This document shows positions 7,807 through 14,977 of a DNA stretch of 27,119 bases, one piece after another. The notes under the pieces are model-generated. The model saw nothing but the letters and a program-made list of their open reading frames with translations. It searched no databases and had not been told where the DNA came from. Within the stretch, counting starts at the first letter, position 1. Each line of letters begins with the position of its first letter. Source of the DNA: an uncultured Prevotellaceae bacterium (GTDB taxonomy: Bacteria; Bacteroidota; Bacteroidia; Bacteroidales; Muribaculaceae); the NCBI GenBank assembly GCA_900541935.1, contig UQLZ01000029.1, forward strand, positions 1 through 27,119, given 5' to 3'. Made by a program: the position numbers and the translations under genes.

Positions 7807-8983
7807 ACTTAAATTATTATTTTCATTGGAATTTTATTTGGCAATATTTGATGTGTTGTTTAAGTATATTCCAATATACTTTTTTGTAGCATTGTTTCAC
7901 AAAAAAAAACAGTGCTGGTTAATTTCTGAGCGTCCAACAGATGCGAGAGATAATGGATTTGTTTTATACAAGTGGATAAGGACAAATCATCCCGAAAAGA
8001 AAGTTGTCTATGCCATTAAGAAAACAGCAAAAGACTACGCAAATGTAAAAGACCTTGGTGAGGTGGTTGAGTACGGTTCTTTTTTGCATTGGTTTTATTA
8101 TTTTGCATCTACGGTCTATTGTGGAACGTCATGGGGGATATGTGCCCCCAATAGCATAGCGTTTCTAATGATGCGCAATATCCTTCCTCCTAAAGGGAAA
8201 AGAGTGTTTTTGCAACACGGAATAATCAAAGATAATATGCCAGTTGGACATAAGAATAAACTAAAGGCAGACATATTTGTATGTGGGGCATATCCAGAAT
8301 GGGAATATATAAGTCGCGAATTTGGCTATTCTCAAGGAGAAGTCAAGTATTTGGGTTTGACAAGGTTTGACAGATTGATAAATAATGCAAAAAAAAATCA
8401 GATACTTTTTATGCCAACCTGGAGGACTGATTTGGCAAATGTTTCAGATTTTGAATCAACAGATTATTATAAGACTATGATATCGTTGCTTAAATCAAAA
8501 GAACTGAATGATTTTTTAATTGAAACAGAAACTGAATTTGTTTATTTTATTCATCCTGCAATTAGAGATAAGAAAACTTATTTTACTAATTTAGGAAATA
8601 GCCATATAATAATCCTAAATAATGAAGACTTTGACATGCAGAAATTGATATGTTCTGCAAAATTGTTAGTTACAGACTTTTCTAGTATTTATTTTGATTT
8701 CGCTTATCAAGAAAAGCCAGTTATTTACTATCATTTTGATTACGAAAATTATCGTAATTATCATTATCAAGAAGGTTACTTCAGTTATGAGAATGATGGC
8801 TTTGGTCCTATCTACAAGAATGAGGGTGATTTGATAGAGGGAATTAAAGAAGTTGCCAAGAAAGATTGGGTTGTAGATGACGAATTTCATAGCCGAGCAA
8901 CACGCTTTTTCCCAATAAGGGATAAAAACAACTGCCAGCGGCATTATGGCGAAATTTGCAAATTAGATAAATCAGACGAGTAG
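7799..8983 (+). CDS. CDP-glycerol glycerophosphotransferase family protein (TagB/TagF-like)
   Basis: This 394-residue protein matches the family that transfers glycerol phosphate (or ribitol phosphate) from a CDP donor to a glycan. The signature sites are present: LQHGIIKD with His140, FMPTWRTD, FIHP with His252, and TDFSSIYFDFA with Asp293, followed by EKPVIYY. These correspond to the two catalytic histidines and the CDP-polyol binding segment of the family. The N-terminus has a hydrophobic stretch (IYFFVALF) that could anchor it to the membrane. It overlaps wzy by 8 bases. No glycerol-phosphate cytidylyltransferase is in the window, so the donor must be made elsewhere or may differ from CDP-glycerol. 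The family call is sure; the exact substrate is not. Confidence 0.85.
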   Translation: MDKLKLLFSLEFYLAIFDVLFKYIPIYFFVALFHKKKQCWLISERPTDARDNGFVLYKWIRTNHPEKKVVYAIKKTAKDYANVKDLGEVVEYGSFLHWFYYFASTVYCGTSWGICAPNSIAFLMMRNILPPKGKRVFLQHGIIKDNMPVGHKNKLKADIFVCGAYPEWEYISREFGYSQGEVKYLGLTRFDRLINNAKKNQILFMPTWRTDLANVSDFESTDYYKTMISLLKSKELNDFLIETETEFVYFIHPAIRDKKTYFTNLGNSHIIILNNEDFDMQKLICSAKLLVTDFSSIYFDFAYQEKPVIYYHFDYENYRNYHYQEGYFSYENDGFGPIYKNEGDLIEGIKEVAKKDWVVDDEFHSRATRFFPIRDKNNCQRHYGEICKLDKSDE

Positions 8984-8985
8984 TT

Positions 8986-10089
8986 ATGGAAAAAAGACTA
9001 TGCTTAGTCTATAATTACGCGCAACATTATAGACAAGAAATATTTCAATTGCTTGATAAAGAACTTAACTGTGACTTCTATTTTGGAGATAAAATGGGAG
9101 ATGTGAAGAAATTGGACTATAATTTGCTCAATAATTTTCAAGCAGAATTGGAAAATCATAGAATTGGCAAAAGTTTCTATTATCAAAAAGGTATAAATAA
9201 ATGTTTAAGGAAAAATTATACTGATTATATTTTTCTTGGAGAAGTAAGATGCCTTTCCACTTGGTGGGCTTTGATTTACTGTAAGTTCTCAAAGAAAAAT
9301 ATTCATTTATGGACACATGGATGGTATGGTAAGGAGTCTTTTTTAGAGAAGACACTAAAAAAGGCTTTTTACAGTTTGGCTGATAATATTTTATTATATG
9401 GCGACTATGCCAAACAACTTATGATAAAAGAAGGGTTTAATTCTAAAAAATTACATGTTATATATAATTCTTTAGCATATGATAAACAAAAATCATTGCG
9501 TAACAATCTAAAAATAAAAGATATTTATGCTTCACACTTTAGAAATAATAATCCAAATTTGGTTTTTGTAGGTAGATTAACCAAAGTAAAGAAACTGGAT
9601 TTCATTATTCGAGCAGTTGCTGATTTAAGGAAAAAAGGAGAAAATTATAATCTTACATTTGTAGGAACAGGGGAAGAAAAAGAAGTCTTGCTTAATTTGA
9701 GTAAGGAACTAAATGCAGAGGATGTCGTTTGGTTCTATGGTGCTTGCTATGATGAAGAAAAATTAGCAGAATTGCTCTATAATGCAGATTTGTGTGTATC
9801 GCCTGGAAATGTAGGTTTGACAGCAATGCATAGTATGGTTTATGGACTTCCTGTTCTGACACACAATAAATTTGAATGGCAAATGCCAGAGTTTGAAGCC
9901 ATAATTGAGGGAAAAACAGGTTCTTTTTTTGAGTATGATAATCTAAAATCTCTTGAAACATCAATCTCAGGATTTTTTAAGAATGTAACAGATAGAGAAA
10001 CTATACGAAAGAATTGTTTTGCTGTTATCGATAGTAAATTTAATCCTCATATACAATTAAATGTTATAAGAAATGTCCTTGAAATCTGA
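8986..10089 (+). CDS. glycosyltransferase family 4-like (GT-B fold)
   Basis: This 367-residue glycosyltransferase has a weak N-terminal acceptor domain (LVYNYAQHYRQEIF) and a clear GT-B donor domain: VFVGRLTKVKKLDFIIRA, then FVGTGEEKEVL and WFYGACYDEEKL. The usual E-x7-E motif is replaced by SPGNVGLTAMHSMVYGLPV, which keeps the P-G-x-V-G-L pattern seen in a distinct branch of GT4-like enzymes found in capsule clusters. The gene begins 2 bases after the phosphotransferase stop and overlaps the following acetyltransferase by 17 bases, so it is tightly co-translated. It presumably builds the repeat unit; the sugar is unknown. Confidence 0.84.
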   Translation: MEKRLCLVYNYAQHYRQEIFQLLDKELNCDFYFGDKMGDVKKLDYNLLNNFQAELENHRIGKSFYYQKGINKCLRKNYTDYIFLGEVRCLSTWWALIYCKFSKKNIHLWTHGWYGKESFLEKTLKKAFYSLADNILLYGDYAKQLMIKEGFNSKKLHVIYNSLAYDKQKSLRNNLKIKDIYASHFRNNNPNLVFVGRLTKVKKLDFIIRAVADLRKKGENYNLTFVGTGEEKEVLLNLSKELNAEDVVWFYGACYDEEKLAELLYNADLCVSPGNVGLTAMHSMVYGLPVLTHNKFEWQMPEFEAIIEGKTGSFFEYDNLKSLETSISGFFKNVTDRETIRKNCFAVIDSKFNPHIQLNVIRNVLEI

Positions 10090-10645
10090 TCTGTTCGACC
10101 AATTGCGTTGGTTCAAACGTAAATTCTACATTAAATGGTATGGATTTAGAAATGTCCACCCGAGGTTTATGGCTACATCTCGTTTGAAAAGAGTATCGAA
10201 AGATATATCAGCAGGAGCCTATTCTTATATAGGACCAAACAGTATAATTTATCCTAGAGTTTCAATAGGTAACTATACAATGATAGCCAATGATGTTTGC
10301 ATTTTAGGAGGAGATCATAACTTCCGTCACTCTGGCATTCCAATGGTTTTTGCTGGTAGAGATAAATTACTTGATACCAAAATAGGAAGTGATGTTTGGA
10401 TAGGGGCAAAATCCATAATTATAACTGGGGTAAAAATTGGTAATGGAGCAATTGTTGCAGCTGGGTCAGTAGTTACTAAAGATGTTGAGCCTTATGCAAT
10501 AGTTGCAGGAGTACCAGCCAAATTAGTTAAATTCCGTTTTACTGCAGAAGAAATTAGAGAGCACGAGCAAATGTTGTCTAAACCTGTTTCAGAAATGAAT
10601 TACTTGAAATATAGATTGTGTCAGGGTAGTCAAATGTGTAAATAA
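10073..10645 (+). CDS. hexapeptide-repeat O-acetyltransferase
   Basis: This is a 190-residue acetyl-CoA-dependent acyltransferase of the left-handed beta-helix class. After a basic N-terminal segment (RWFKRKFYIKWYGFRNVHPRF), hexapeptide repeats run from about residue 45: GAYSYIGPNSIIYPRVSIGNYT, and later IGSDVWIGAKSIIITGVKIG. The GGDHNFRHSG loop carries the histidines usual for the active site, and the end reads VAGVPAKLVKFRF. It probably acetylates a sugar of the polysaccharide. The ATG at 10073 overlaps the previous gene by 17 bases. The 51 bases after it separate the AT-rich block from the UDP-FucNAc module. Confidence 0.83.
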   Translation: MSLKSDLFDQLRWFKRKFYIKWYGFRNVHPRFMATSRLKRVSKDISAGAYSYIGPNSIIYPRVSIGNYTMIANDVCILGGDHNFRHSGIPMVFAGRDKLLDTKIGSDVWIGAKSIIITGVKIGNGAIVAAGSVVTKDVEPYAIVAGVPAKLVKFRFTAEEIREHEQMLSKPVSEMNYLKYRLCQGSQMCK

Positions 10646-10696
10646 TATTTGGAAGAAGTGTTCGAAAGGTATAATAAATAACTTATAACATATACT

Positions 10697-11770
10697 ATGT
10701 CAGTATTTAAAGACAAAGTCCTGTTGATAACAGGCGGTACGGGTTCTTTTGGTAATGCCGTGCTACGTCGCTTTCTTGATAGCGACATCAAGGAAATCAG
10801 AATTTTCAGCCGTGATGAAAAGAAGCAGGACGATATGCGTCACCGCTTGCAGAATCCTAAGGTGAAGTTCTATATCGGCAATGTCCGTAACAAGACTTCT
10901 GTTGATATTGCTATGCGCGGCGTTGACTATGTTTTTGCTGCTGCGGCTTTGAAGCAGGTGCCGAGTTGTGAGTTCTTCCCTATGGAGGCTACCCGCACTA
11001 ACGTGCTTGGTACTGAAAACGTTCTTCTTTCTGCTATCGAGCACGGAGTGAAGAATGTTGTTGTACTTTCTACTGATAAGGCTGCTTATCCTATCAATGC
11101 GATGGGTATCAGTAAGGCACTTATGGAGAAGGTTGCTATTGCCAAGGGTCGTGAGCTTGGCGAGGGTGCCGCTACTACTATCTGCTGTACCCGCTACGGT
11201 AATGTTATGGCGAGCCGCGGCTCGGTTATCCCTTTGTGGGTTGAGCAGATGATGGAGGGTAATCCTATTACTATCACTGACCCTAATATGACTCGCTTCA
11301 TGATGACTCTTGATGATGCTGTTGACTTGGTTATCTATGCGTTTACTCACGGTCATAACGGTGACCTTTTCGTTCAGAAGGCTCCTGCGGCTACTTTGGA
11401 GACTCTTGCTACGGCGCTAAAGGAAATATATTCTAAGGTTGATCCGAAATACGGTGATACTGAGGTTCGCGTTATCGGTACTCGCCACGGTGAGAAACTT
11501 TATGAGACTCTCGTGACTCGTGAGGAGATGGCTAAGGCTATCGATATGGGCAATTATTACCGTATTCCTTGCGATAACCGTGACTTGAACTATGACAAGT
11601 TCTTCTCTGAGGGTGATGAGGCGGTTTCTCGTATTGAGGATTACCATAGCCACAATACTCAGCGTCTGGATGTTGAGGGTATGAAGGAGCAGTTGATGCG
11701 TCTTCGCTTTATCCAGGAGGATTTGGGCTTGATTGAGAAGGCTAAGGCACGCGAAATCCGCTCCGAATAG
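10697..11770 (+). CDS. capE: UDP-GlcNAc 4,6-dehydratase/5-epimerase, first step of UDP-L-FucNAc synthesis
   Basis: This 357-residue short-chain dehydrogenase-type enzyme converts UDP-GlcNAc to a 4-keto-6-deoxy sugar, the entry into UDP-L-FucNAc synthesis. The NAD(P)-binding loop GGTGSFG is at residues 13-19, and SRDEKKQDDMRH and STDKAAYPINAMGISK are the typical CapE/FnlA/FlaA1 segments. The neighbours capF, capG and wbuB confirm the pathway. Codon use differs from the upstream genes: G+C is higher and GCT, ACT and CGT are common. The last codons (Ser-Glu-stop) lie inside the left edge of the repeat at 11764, so the C-terminus may have been changed by that element. No clear promoter is visible in the 51 bases upstream. 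Confidence 0.9.
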   Translation: MSVFKDKVLLITGGTGSFGNAVLRRFLDSDIKEIRIFSRDEKKQDDMRHRLQNPKVKFYIGNVRNKTSVDIAMRGVDYVFAAAALKQVPSCEFFPMEATRTNVLGTENVLLSAIEHGVKNVVVLSTDKAAYPINAMGISKALMEKVAIAKGRELGEGAATTICCTRYGNVMASRGSVIPLWVEQMMEGNPITITDPNMTRFMMTLDDAVDLVIYAFTHGHNGDLFVQKAPAATLETLATALKEIYSKVDPKYGDTEVRVIGTRHGEKLYETLVTREEMAKAIDMGNYYRIPCDNRDLNYDKFFSEGDEAVSRIEDYHSHNTQRLDVEGMKEQLMRLRFIQEDLGLIEKAKAREIRSE

Positions 11771-11912
11771 TCGATGCGTGAAAATCGGCAATCAGCTGCG
11801 TTGCCTTCGGTTTCGCACTTAGTCGAGTACAGTCGTACACTCCTTACGTGCTCAATCTTGGACGCCTTGCATTTTACCAATTTTGACGCATCTTGCGGGA
11901 ATCGGAGATGGG
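11764..11912 (+). repeat. dispersed intergenic repeat, unit 1, with imperfect terminal inverted repeats
   Basis: The unit starts with CGAATAGTCGATGCGTG and shares about 50 bases (to the GTTTCGC near 11816) with units 2 and 3. Within it, 11773-11892 is flanked by inverted ends: GATGCGTGAAAATCGGCAA on the left, while the reverse complement of the right end is GATGCGTCAAAATTGGTAA, 16 of 19 identical. The interior also has local dyads, such as GAGTAC with GTACACTC near 11824-11841. It ends with an ATCTTGCGGGAATCGGAGAT segment at 11890-11909, repeated in unit 2. The form is that of a small hairpin, non-coding mobile or REP-like element. Its left edge includes the capE stop codon. Confidence 0.75.
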
Positions 11913-11915
11913 CAT

Positions 11916-12043
11916 CGAATAGTCGATGCGTGAAAATCGGCAATCTGCTGTGTTGCCTTCGGTTTCGCCATAATTCTGGAAGGGCGGACACTTATTCAAA
12001 GTGTCCCTACAGTTTGAGAAATCTTGCGGGAATCGGAGATGAG
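11916..12043 (+). repeat. dispersed intergenic repeat, unit 2, with hairpin
   Basis: This is a second copy of the roughly 50-base head (CGAATAGTCGATGCGTG onward), with a few changes from unit 1. It is followed by a different body containing a perfect 8-bp hairpin, GGACACTT at 11986-11993 and AAGTGTCC at 11999-12006, with a 5-base loop. It ends with the same ATCTTGCGGGAATCGGAGAT tail, at 12021-12040. The copy begins 152 bases after unit 1. Confidence 0.75.
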
Positions 12044-12044
12044 C

Positions 12045-12144
12045 ATCGAATTAGTCGATGCGTGAAAATCGGCAATCAGCTGCGTTGCCTTCGGTTTCGC
12101 ACCAATTCAGGAAGGGCGGACACTTATTTAAAGTGTCCCTACAG
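12045..12144 (+). repeat. dispersed intergenic repeat, unit 3, with hairpin
   Basis: The third copy begins 132 bases after unit 2 and has one extra T in the head (GAATTAGTCGATGCG). It repeats the body of unit 2, including the perfect hairpin GGACACTT 12118-12125 with AAGTGTCC 12131-12138. The loop changes from ATTCA to ATTTA while the stem is identical. The common tail segment is missing, so the unit looks truncated on the right. The 82 bases from 12145 to the capF start are a plain AT-rich leader in which I see no clear promoter or terminator. Confidence 0.72.
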
Positions 12145-12226
12145 TTTGAAAAATAGACTATTATAAATCTTTTACGCACTGGAAGGCACTGTCTTTCTTT
12201 TTTCCACTTAATTAAATTTTATCACA

Positions 12227-13381
12227 ATGAAAATATTAGTTACCGGAGCCAAGGGCTTTGTCGGTCGCAATCTTGTGTCGCAACTTTACAATATCCGCGA
12301 CGGCAAGGCACGCAATTACGGCATTGACGGTGAGGGCTTGGTCGTTTATGAATATGATATCGACAGTGACCCTGCCGACCTCGATGAGTATTGCAAGAAT
12401 GCGGACTTTGTTTTCAATCTTGCCGGTGTTAACCGCCCGAAGGACAATTCTGAGTTCTTGAAGGGCAATTTCGGCTTTGCATCGGTGCTTCTCGATACTT
12501 TGAAGAAGTATGGAAACACTTGTCCGGTTATGATTTCATCATCTATTCAGGCGGTTCTTGACAATCCTTATGGAGAGTCAAAGCGTGCCGGCGAGCAGTT
12601 GATGTTTGACTATTCTGCGGAAACGGGTGCGAAGGTGCTTGTTTACCGTTTCCCGAACGTATTCGGAAAGTGGTGTCGCCCAAACTATAACAGTGCCATT
12701 GCTACTTTCTGCAACAATATTGCTAATGACCTTCCTATTATGGTCAACGATCCGAGCGTTGTTATGAATCTTGTGTATATCGATGACGTTGTTGACGAGT
12801 TGATTGCGGCGTTGTCGGGCAACGAGCATCGTGACGGCAATTTCTGCGAGGTTCCTGTCACACATACCCGTACTCTTGGCGAGATTGTTGAGATTATCCG
12901 CTCGTTTAAGGATATGCCTTCGAATCTCGGCGTTGCCGATATGGGCGACGGTTTGGCGAAGAAACTTTATTCAACTTACCTTACTTATCTGCCTAAGGAG
13001 CGTTTTGCCTATCCTTTGAAGATGAACGTTGACGAGCGTGGCAGTTTTACAGAGATTCTCAGAACGGCGGACCGCGGTCAGGTTGCGGTGAATATCTCCA
13101 AACCTGGCATTACCAAGGGCGAGCACTGGCATCATACAAAGGTTGAGAAATTCGTTGTTGTCAGCGGTCACGGCCTTATCCAGATGCGTAAGATTGATTC
13201 TGATAAGGTTGTCAATTTCGAGGTTTCTGGCGATAAAATCGAGGTTGTTGAGACAATCCCGGGATATACTCACAATATCGTAAACCTTTCAGAGACAGAT
13301 AACCTTGTAACCCTTATCTGGTGTAACGAGTGCTTTGACCCGAACCGCCCGGATACTTATTTCGAAAAGGTTGTAAAATAA
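12227..13381 (+). CDS. capF: bifunctional epimerase/reductase CapF of UDP-L-FucNAc synthesis
   Basis: CapF takes the product of CapE, epimerises it at C3 and reduces the 4-keto group to give UDP-N-acetyl-L-pneumosamine (talosamine form). The 384 residues match the known two-domain layout. The N-terminal SDR domain has GAKGFVGRN at residues 7-15, SSSIQAV and YGESKRAGE, whose Tyr and Lys form the catalytic pair. The C-terminal cupin domain runs from about residue 265 and has GEHWHHTKVEKF, the metal-binding histidines and glutamate. An NADPH cofactor is expected from the family. The 456 bases between capE and capF are filled by repeats, an unusual interruption of this gene pair. WbuC starts 6 bases after the stop. 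Confidence 0.92.
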   Translation: MKILVTGAKGFVGRNLVSQLYNIRDGKARNYGIDGEGLVVYEYDIDSDPADLDEYCKNADFVFNLAGVNRPKDNSEFLKGNFGFASVLLDTLKKYGNTCPVMISSSIQAVLDNPYGESKRAGEQLMFDYSAETGAKVLVYRFPNVFGKWCRPNYNSAIATFCNNIANDLPIMVNDPSVVMNLVYIDDVVDELIAALSGNEHRDGNFCEVPVTHTRTLGEIVEIIRSFKDMPSNLGVADMGDGLAKKLYSTYLTYLPKERFAYPLKMNVDERGSFTEILRTADRGQVAVNISKPGITKGEHWHHTKVEKFVVVSGHGLIQMRKIDSDKVVNFEVSGDKIEVVETIPGYTHNIVNLSETDNLVTLIWCNECFDPNRPDTYFEKVVK

Positions 13382-13387
13382 TCGGTT

Positions 13388-13786
13388 ATGCTTGTAATAG
13401 ACAAAGAATTGCTTGATGCGGTTACGTTGCAGGCAAAGGAAAGTCCGCGTTTGCGGATGAACTATAATCTGCATGACAGTCTTGAGGCTAAGGCACAAAG
13501 GCTGATGAATGCAATGGAACCAGGAACTGATTTGCCGATTCACCGCCATACCCATACTGCTGAAACGTATTTCGTTATTCGCGGTCGGATCAACGTGCTT
13601 TTCTACGGCGAAGGCGGAAAATTGGAAGAAAGCCGTGAACTTGACCCGTTGAAAGGCAGTTACGGCGTTCAGATTCCTGCCGGACAATGGCATACAATTG
13701 AGGTCCTTGAAAGTGGAACGGTAATCTTTGAAGTCAAGGACGGACCGTACACGCCACTGACACCTGAAAATACAATGACAAAATAA
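13388..13786 (+). CDS. wbuC: WbuC family cupin-fold metalloprotein
   Basis: This 132-residue single-domain cupin has SPRLRMNYNLHDSLEAKAQR at the N-terminus and the metal-site pattern HRHTHTAETYFVIRG, followed by PAGQWHTIEV with a third histidine. It matches the WbuC family found with fnlABC and wbuB in the E. coli O26 antigen cluster, where its biochemical role has not been settled. It may help the epimerisation chemistry of L-FucNAc synthesis, but that is a guess from context and fold. It sits between capF and capG with gaps of 6 bases on each side, so it is co-transcribed. Confidence 0.87.
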   Translation: MLVIDKELLDAVTLQAKESPRLRMNYNLHDSLEAKAQRLMNAMEPGTDLPIHRHTHTAETYFVIRGRINVLFYGEGGKLEESRELDPLKGSYGVQIPAGQWHTIEVLESGTVIFEVKDGPYTPLTPENTMTK

Positions 13787-13792
13787 AATATT

Positions 13793-14977
13793 ATGGAATT
13801 AAAAACTGACTATTCAGATATAAAATTTGCGGAAAACGGCAAGTTGAAACTTTTGATAATCGTGGGTACAAGACCCGAAATTATCCGTCTTGCAGCGGTT
13901 ATCAACAAGTGCCGCATGTACTTCGATACAATCCTGGCACATACAGGTCAGAACTATGACTATAACTTGAACGGAGTCTTTTTCAAGGACCTCAAGTTGA
14001 GAGAGCCGGAAGTGTATATGGATGCCGTTGGTGATGACCTTGGCTCGACAATGGGAAATATCATCAGCGCCTCATATAAACTCATGTCACAGGTGAAGCC
14101 AGATGCTGTGCTCGTTCTTGGCGATACAAACTCATGCCTGTCGGTTATTGGAGCAAAGCGTCTGCATATTCCAATCTTCCACATGGAGGCAGGTAACAGA
14201 TGCAAGGATGAGAACCTTCCAGAAGAGACAAACCGCCGTATTGTTGACATTATCAGCGACGTCAACCTTGCATATAGCGAGCATGCACGCCGCTACCTTG
14301 CAGAATGCGGTTTGCCAAAGGAAAGGACATACGTTACAGGCTCGCCGATGGCGGAAGTTCTGCACAATAACCTAGAAGAGATTGAGACAAGCGACATCCA
14401 CAGCCGTCTCGGTCTAGAAAAGGGCAAATATATCCTTCTTAGCGCACACCGAGAGGAGAATATCGATTCAGAAAAGAATTTCACTTCATTGTTCAGAGCA
14501 ATCAACGCAATGGCAGAGAAGTACGATATGCCGGTGCTTTACAGTTGCCACCCGAGAAGCCGCAACCGCCTTGCTGCAAGCGGATTCCAGTTGGATAAAC
14601 GAGTAATTCAGCACGAGCCACTCGGATTCCACGACTATAACTGCCTTCAGATGAATGCTTTTGCCGTAGTCAGCGACAGCGGAACATTGCCGGAAGAAAG
14701 TTCATTCTTCACCTCAGTAGGCCATCCGTTCCCGGCAATCTGCATCCGCACAAGTACAGAGCGTCCAGAAGCCCTCGACAAGGCTTGCTTCATATTGGCT
14801 GGTATTGATGAGAAGTCACTGCTTCAGGCTGTTGACACAGCGGTAGAGATGAACAAGAATCAAGATAACGGCATCCCTGTGCCAAACTATGTTGACGAAA
14901 ACGTATCCACAAAGGTCGTAAAACTCATCCAAAGTTACACCGGCGTTGTCAATAAAATGGTATGGAGAAAATTCTAA
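13793..14977 (+). CDS. capG: UDP-N-acetyl-L-pneumosamine 2-epimerase (non-hydrolysing), last step to UDP-L-FucNAc
   Basis: This 394-residue GT-B-fold epimerase belongs to the WecB-like, non-hydrolysing 2-epimerase group. GTRPEI at residues 25-30, HTGQNYD, GDTNS, HMEAGNRCKDENLPEETNRR, SAHREENID and SDSGTLPEESSF are all standard motifs. The last includes the serine and glutamates that hold the UDP-sugar. General WecB makes UDP-ManNAc. The neighbours capE and capF, and the capG/FnlC-type motif GNRC where WecB-like proteins usually vary, point to the FucNAc pathway. Codon use is rich in GCA and ACA, unlike capE. The stop overlaps wbuB by 16 bases, which suggests translational coupling. Confidence 0.88.
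   Translation: MELKTDYSDIKFAENGKLKLLIIVGTRPEIIRLAAVINKCRMYFDTILAHTGQNYDYNLNGVFFKDLKLREPEVYMDAVGDDLGSTMGNIISASYKLMSQVKPDAVLVLGDTNSCLSVIGAKRLHIPIFHMEAGNRCKDENLPEETNRRIVDIISDVNLAYSEHARRYLAECGLPKERTYVTGSPMAEVLHNNLEEIETSDIHSRLGLEKGKYILLSAHREENIDSEKNFTSLFRAINAMAEKYDMPVLYSCHPRSRNRLAASGFQLDKRVIQHEPLGFHDYNCLQMNAFAVVSDSGTLPEESSFFTSVGHPFPAICIRTSTERPEALDKACFILAGIDEKSLLQAVDTAVEMNKNQDNGIPVPNYVDENVSTKVVKLIQSYTGVVNKMVWRKF

Noticed and set aside
10763..11356. 197-residue open frame on the - strand opposite capE
   Set aside because: capE is clear on the + strand and the antisense protein has no recognisable domain.
11764..12144. Possible CRISPR array
   Set aside because: The repeats are too long (about 50-100 bases), differ from one another, are only three in number and have no uniform spacers.
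11774..12166. 130-residue open frame (MRENRQSAALPSVSH...) on the + strand
   Set aside because: It lies wholly inside the repeat cluster and its protein sequence is just the repeat read three times (RCVKIGN and SGRADTY recur). It is a repeat artefact, not a gene.
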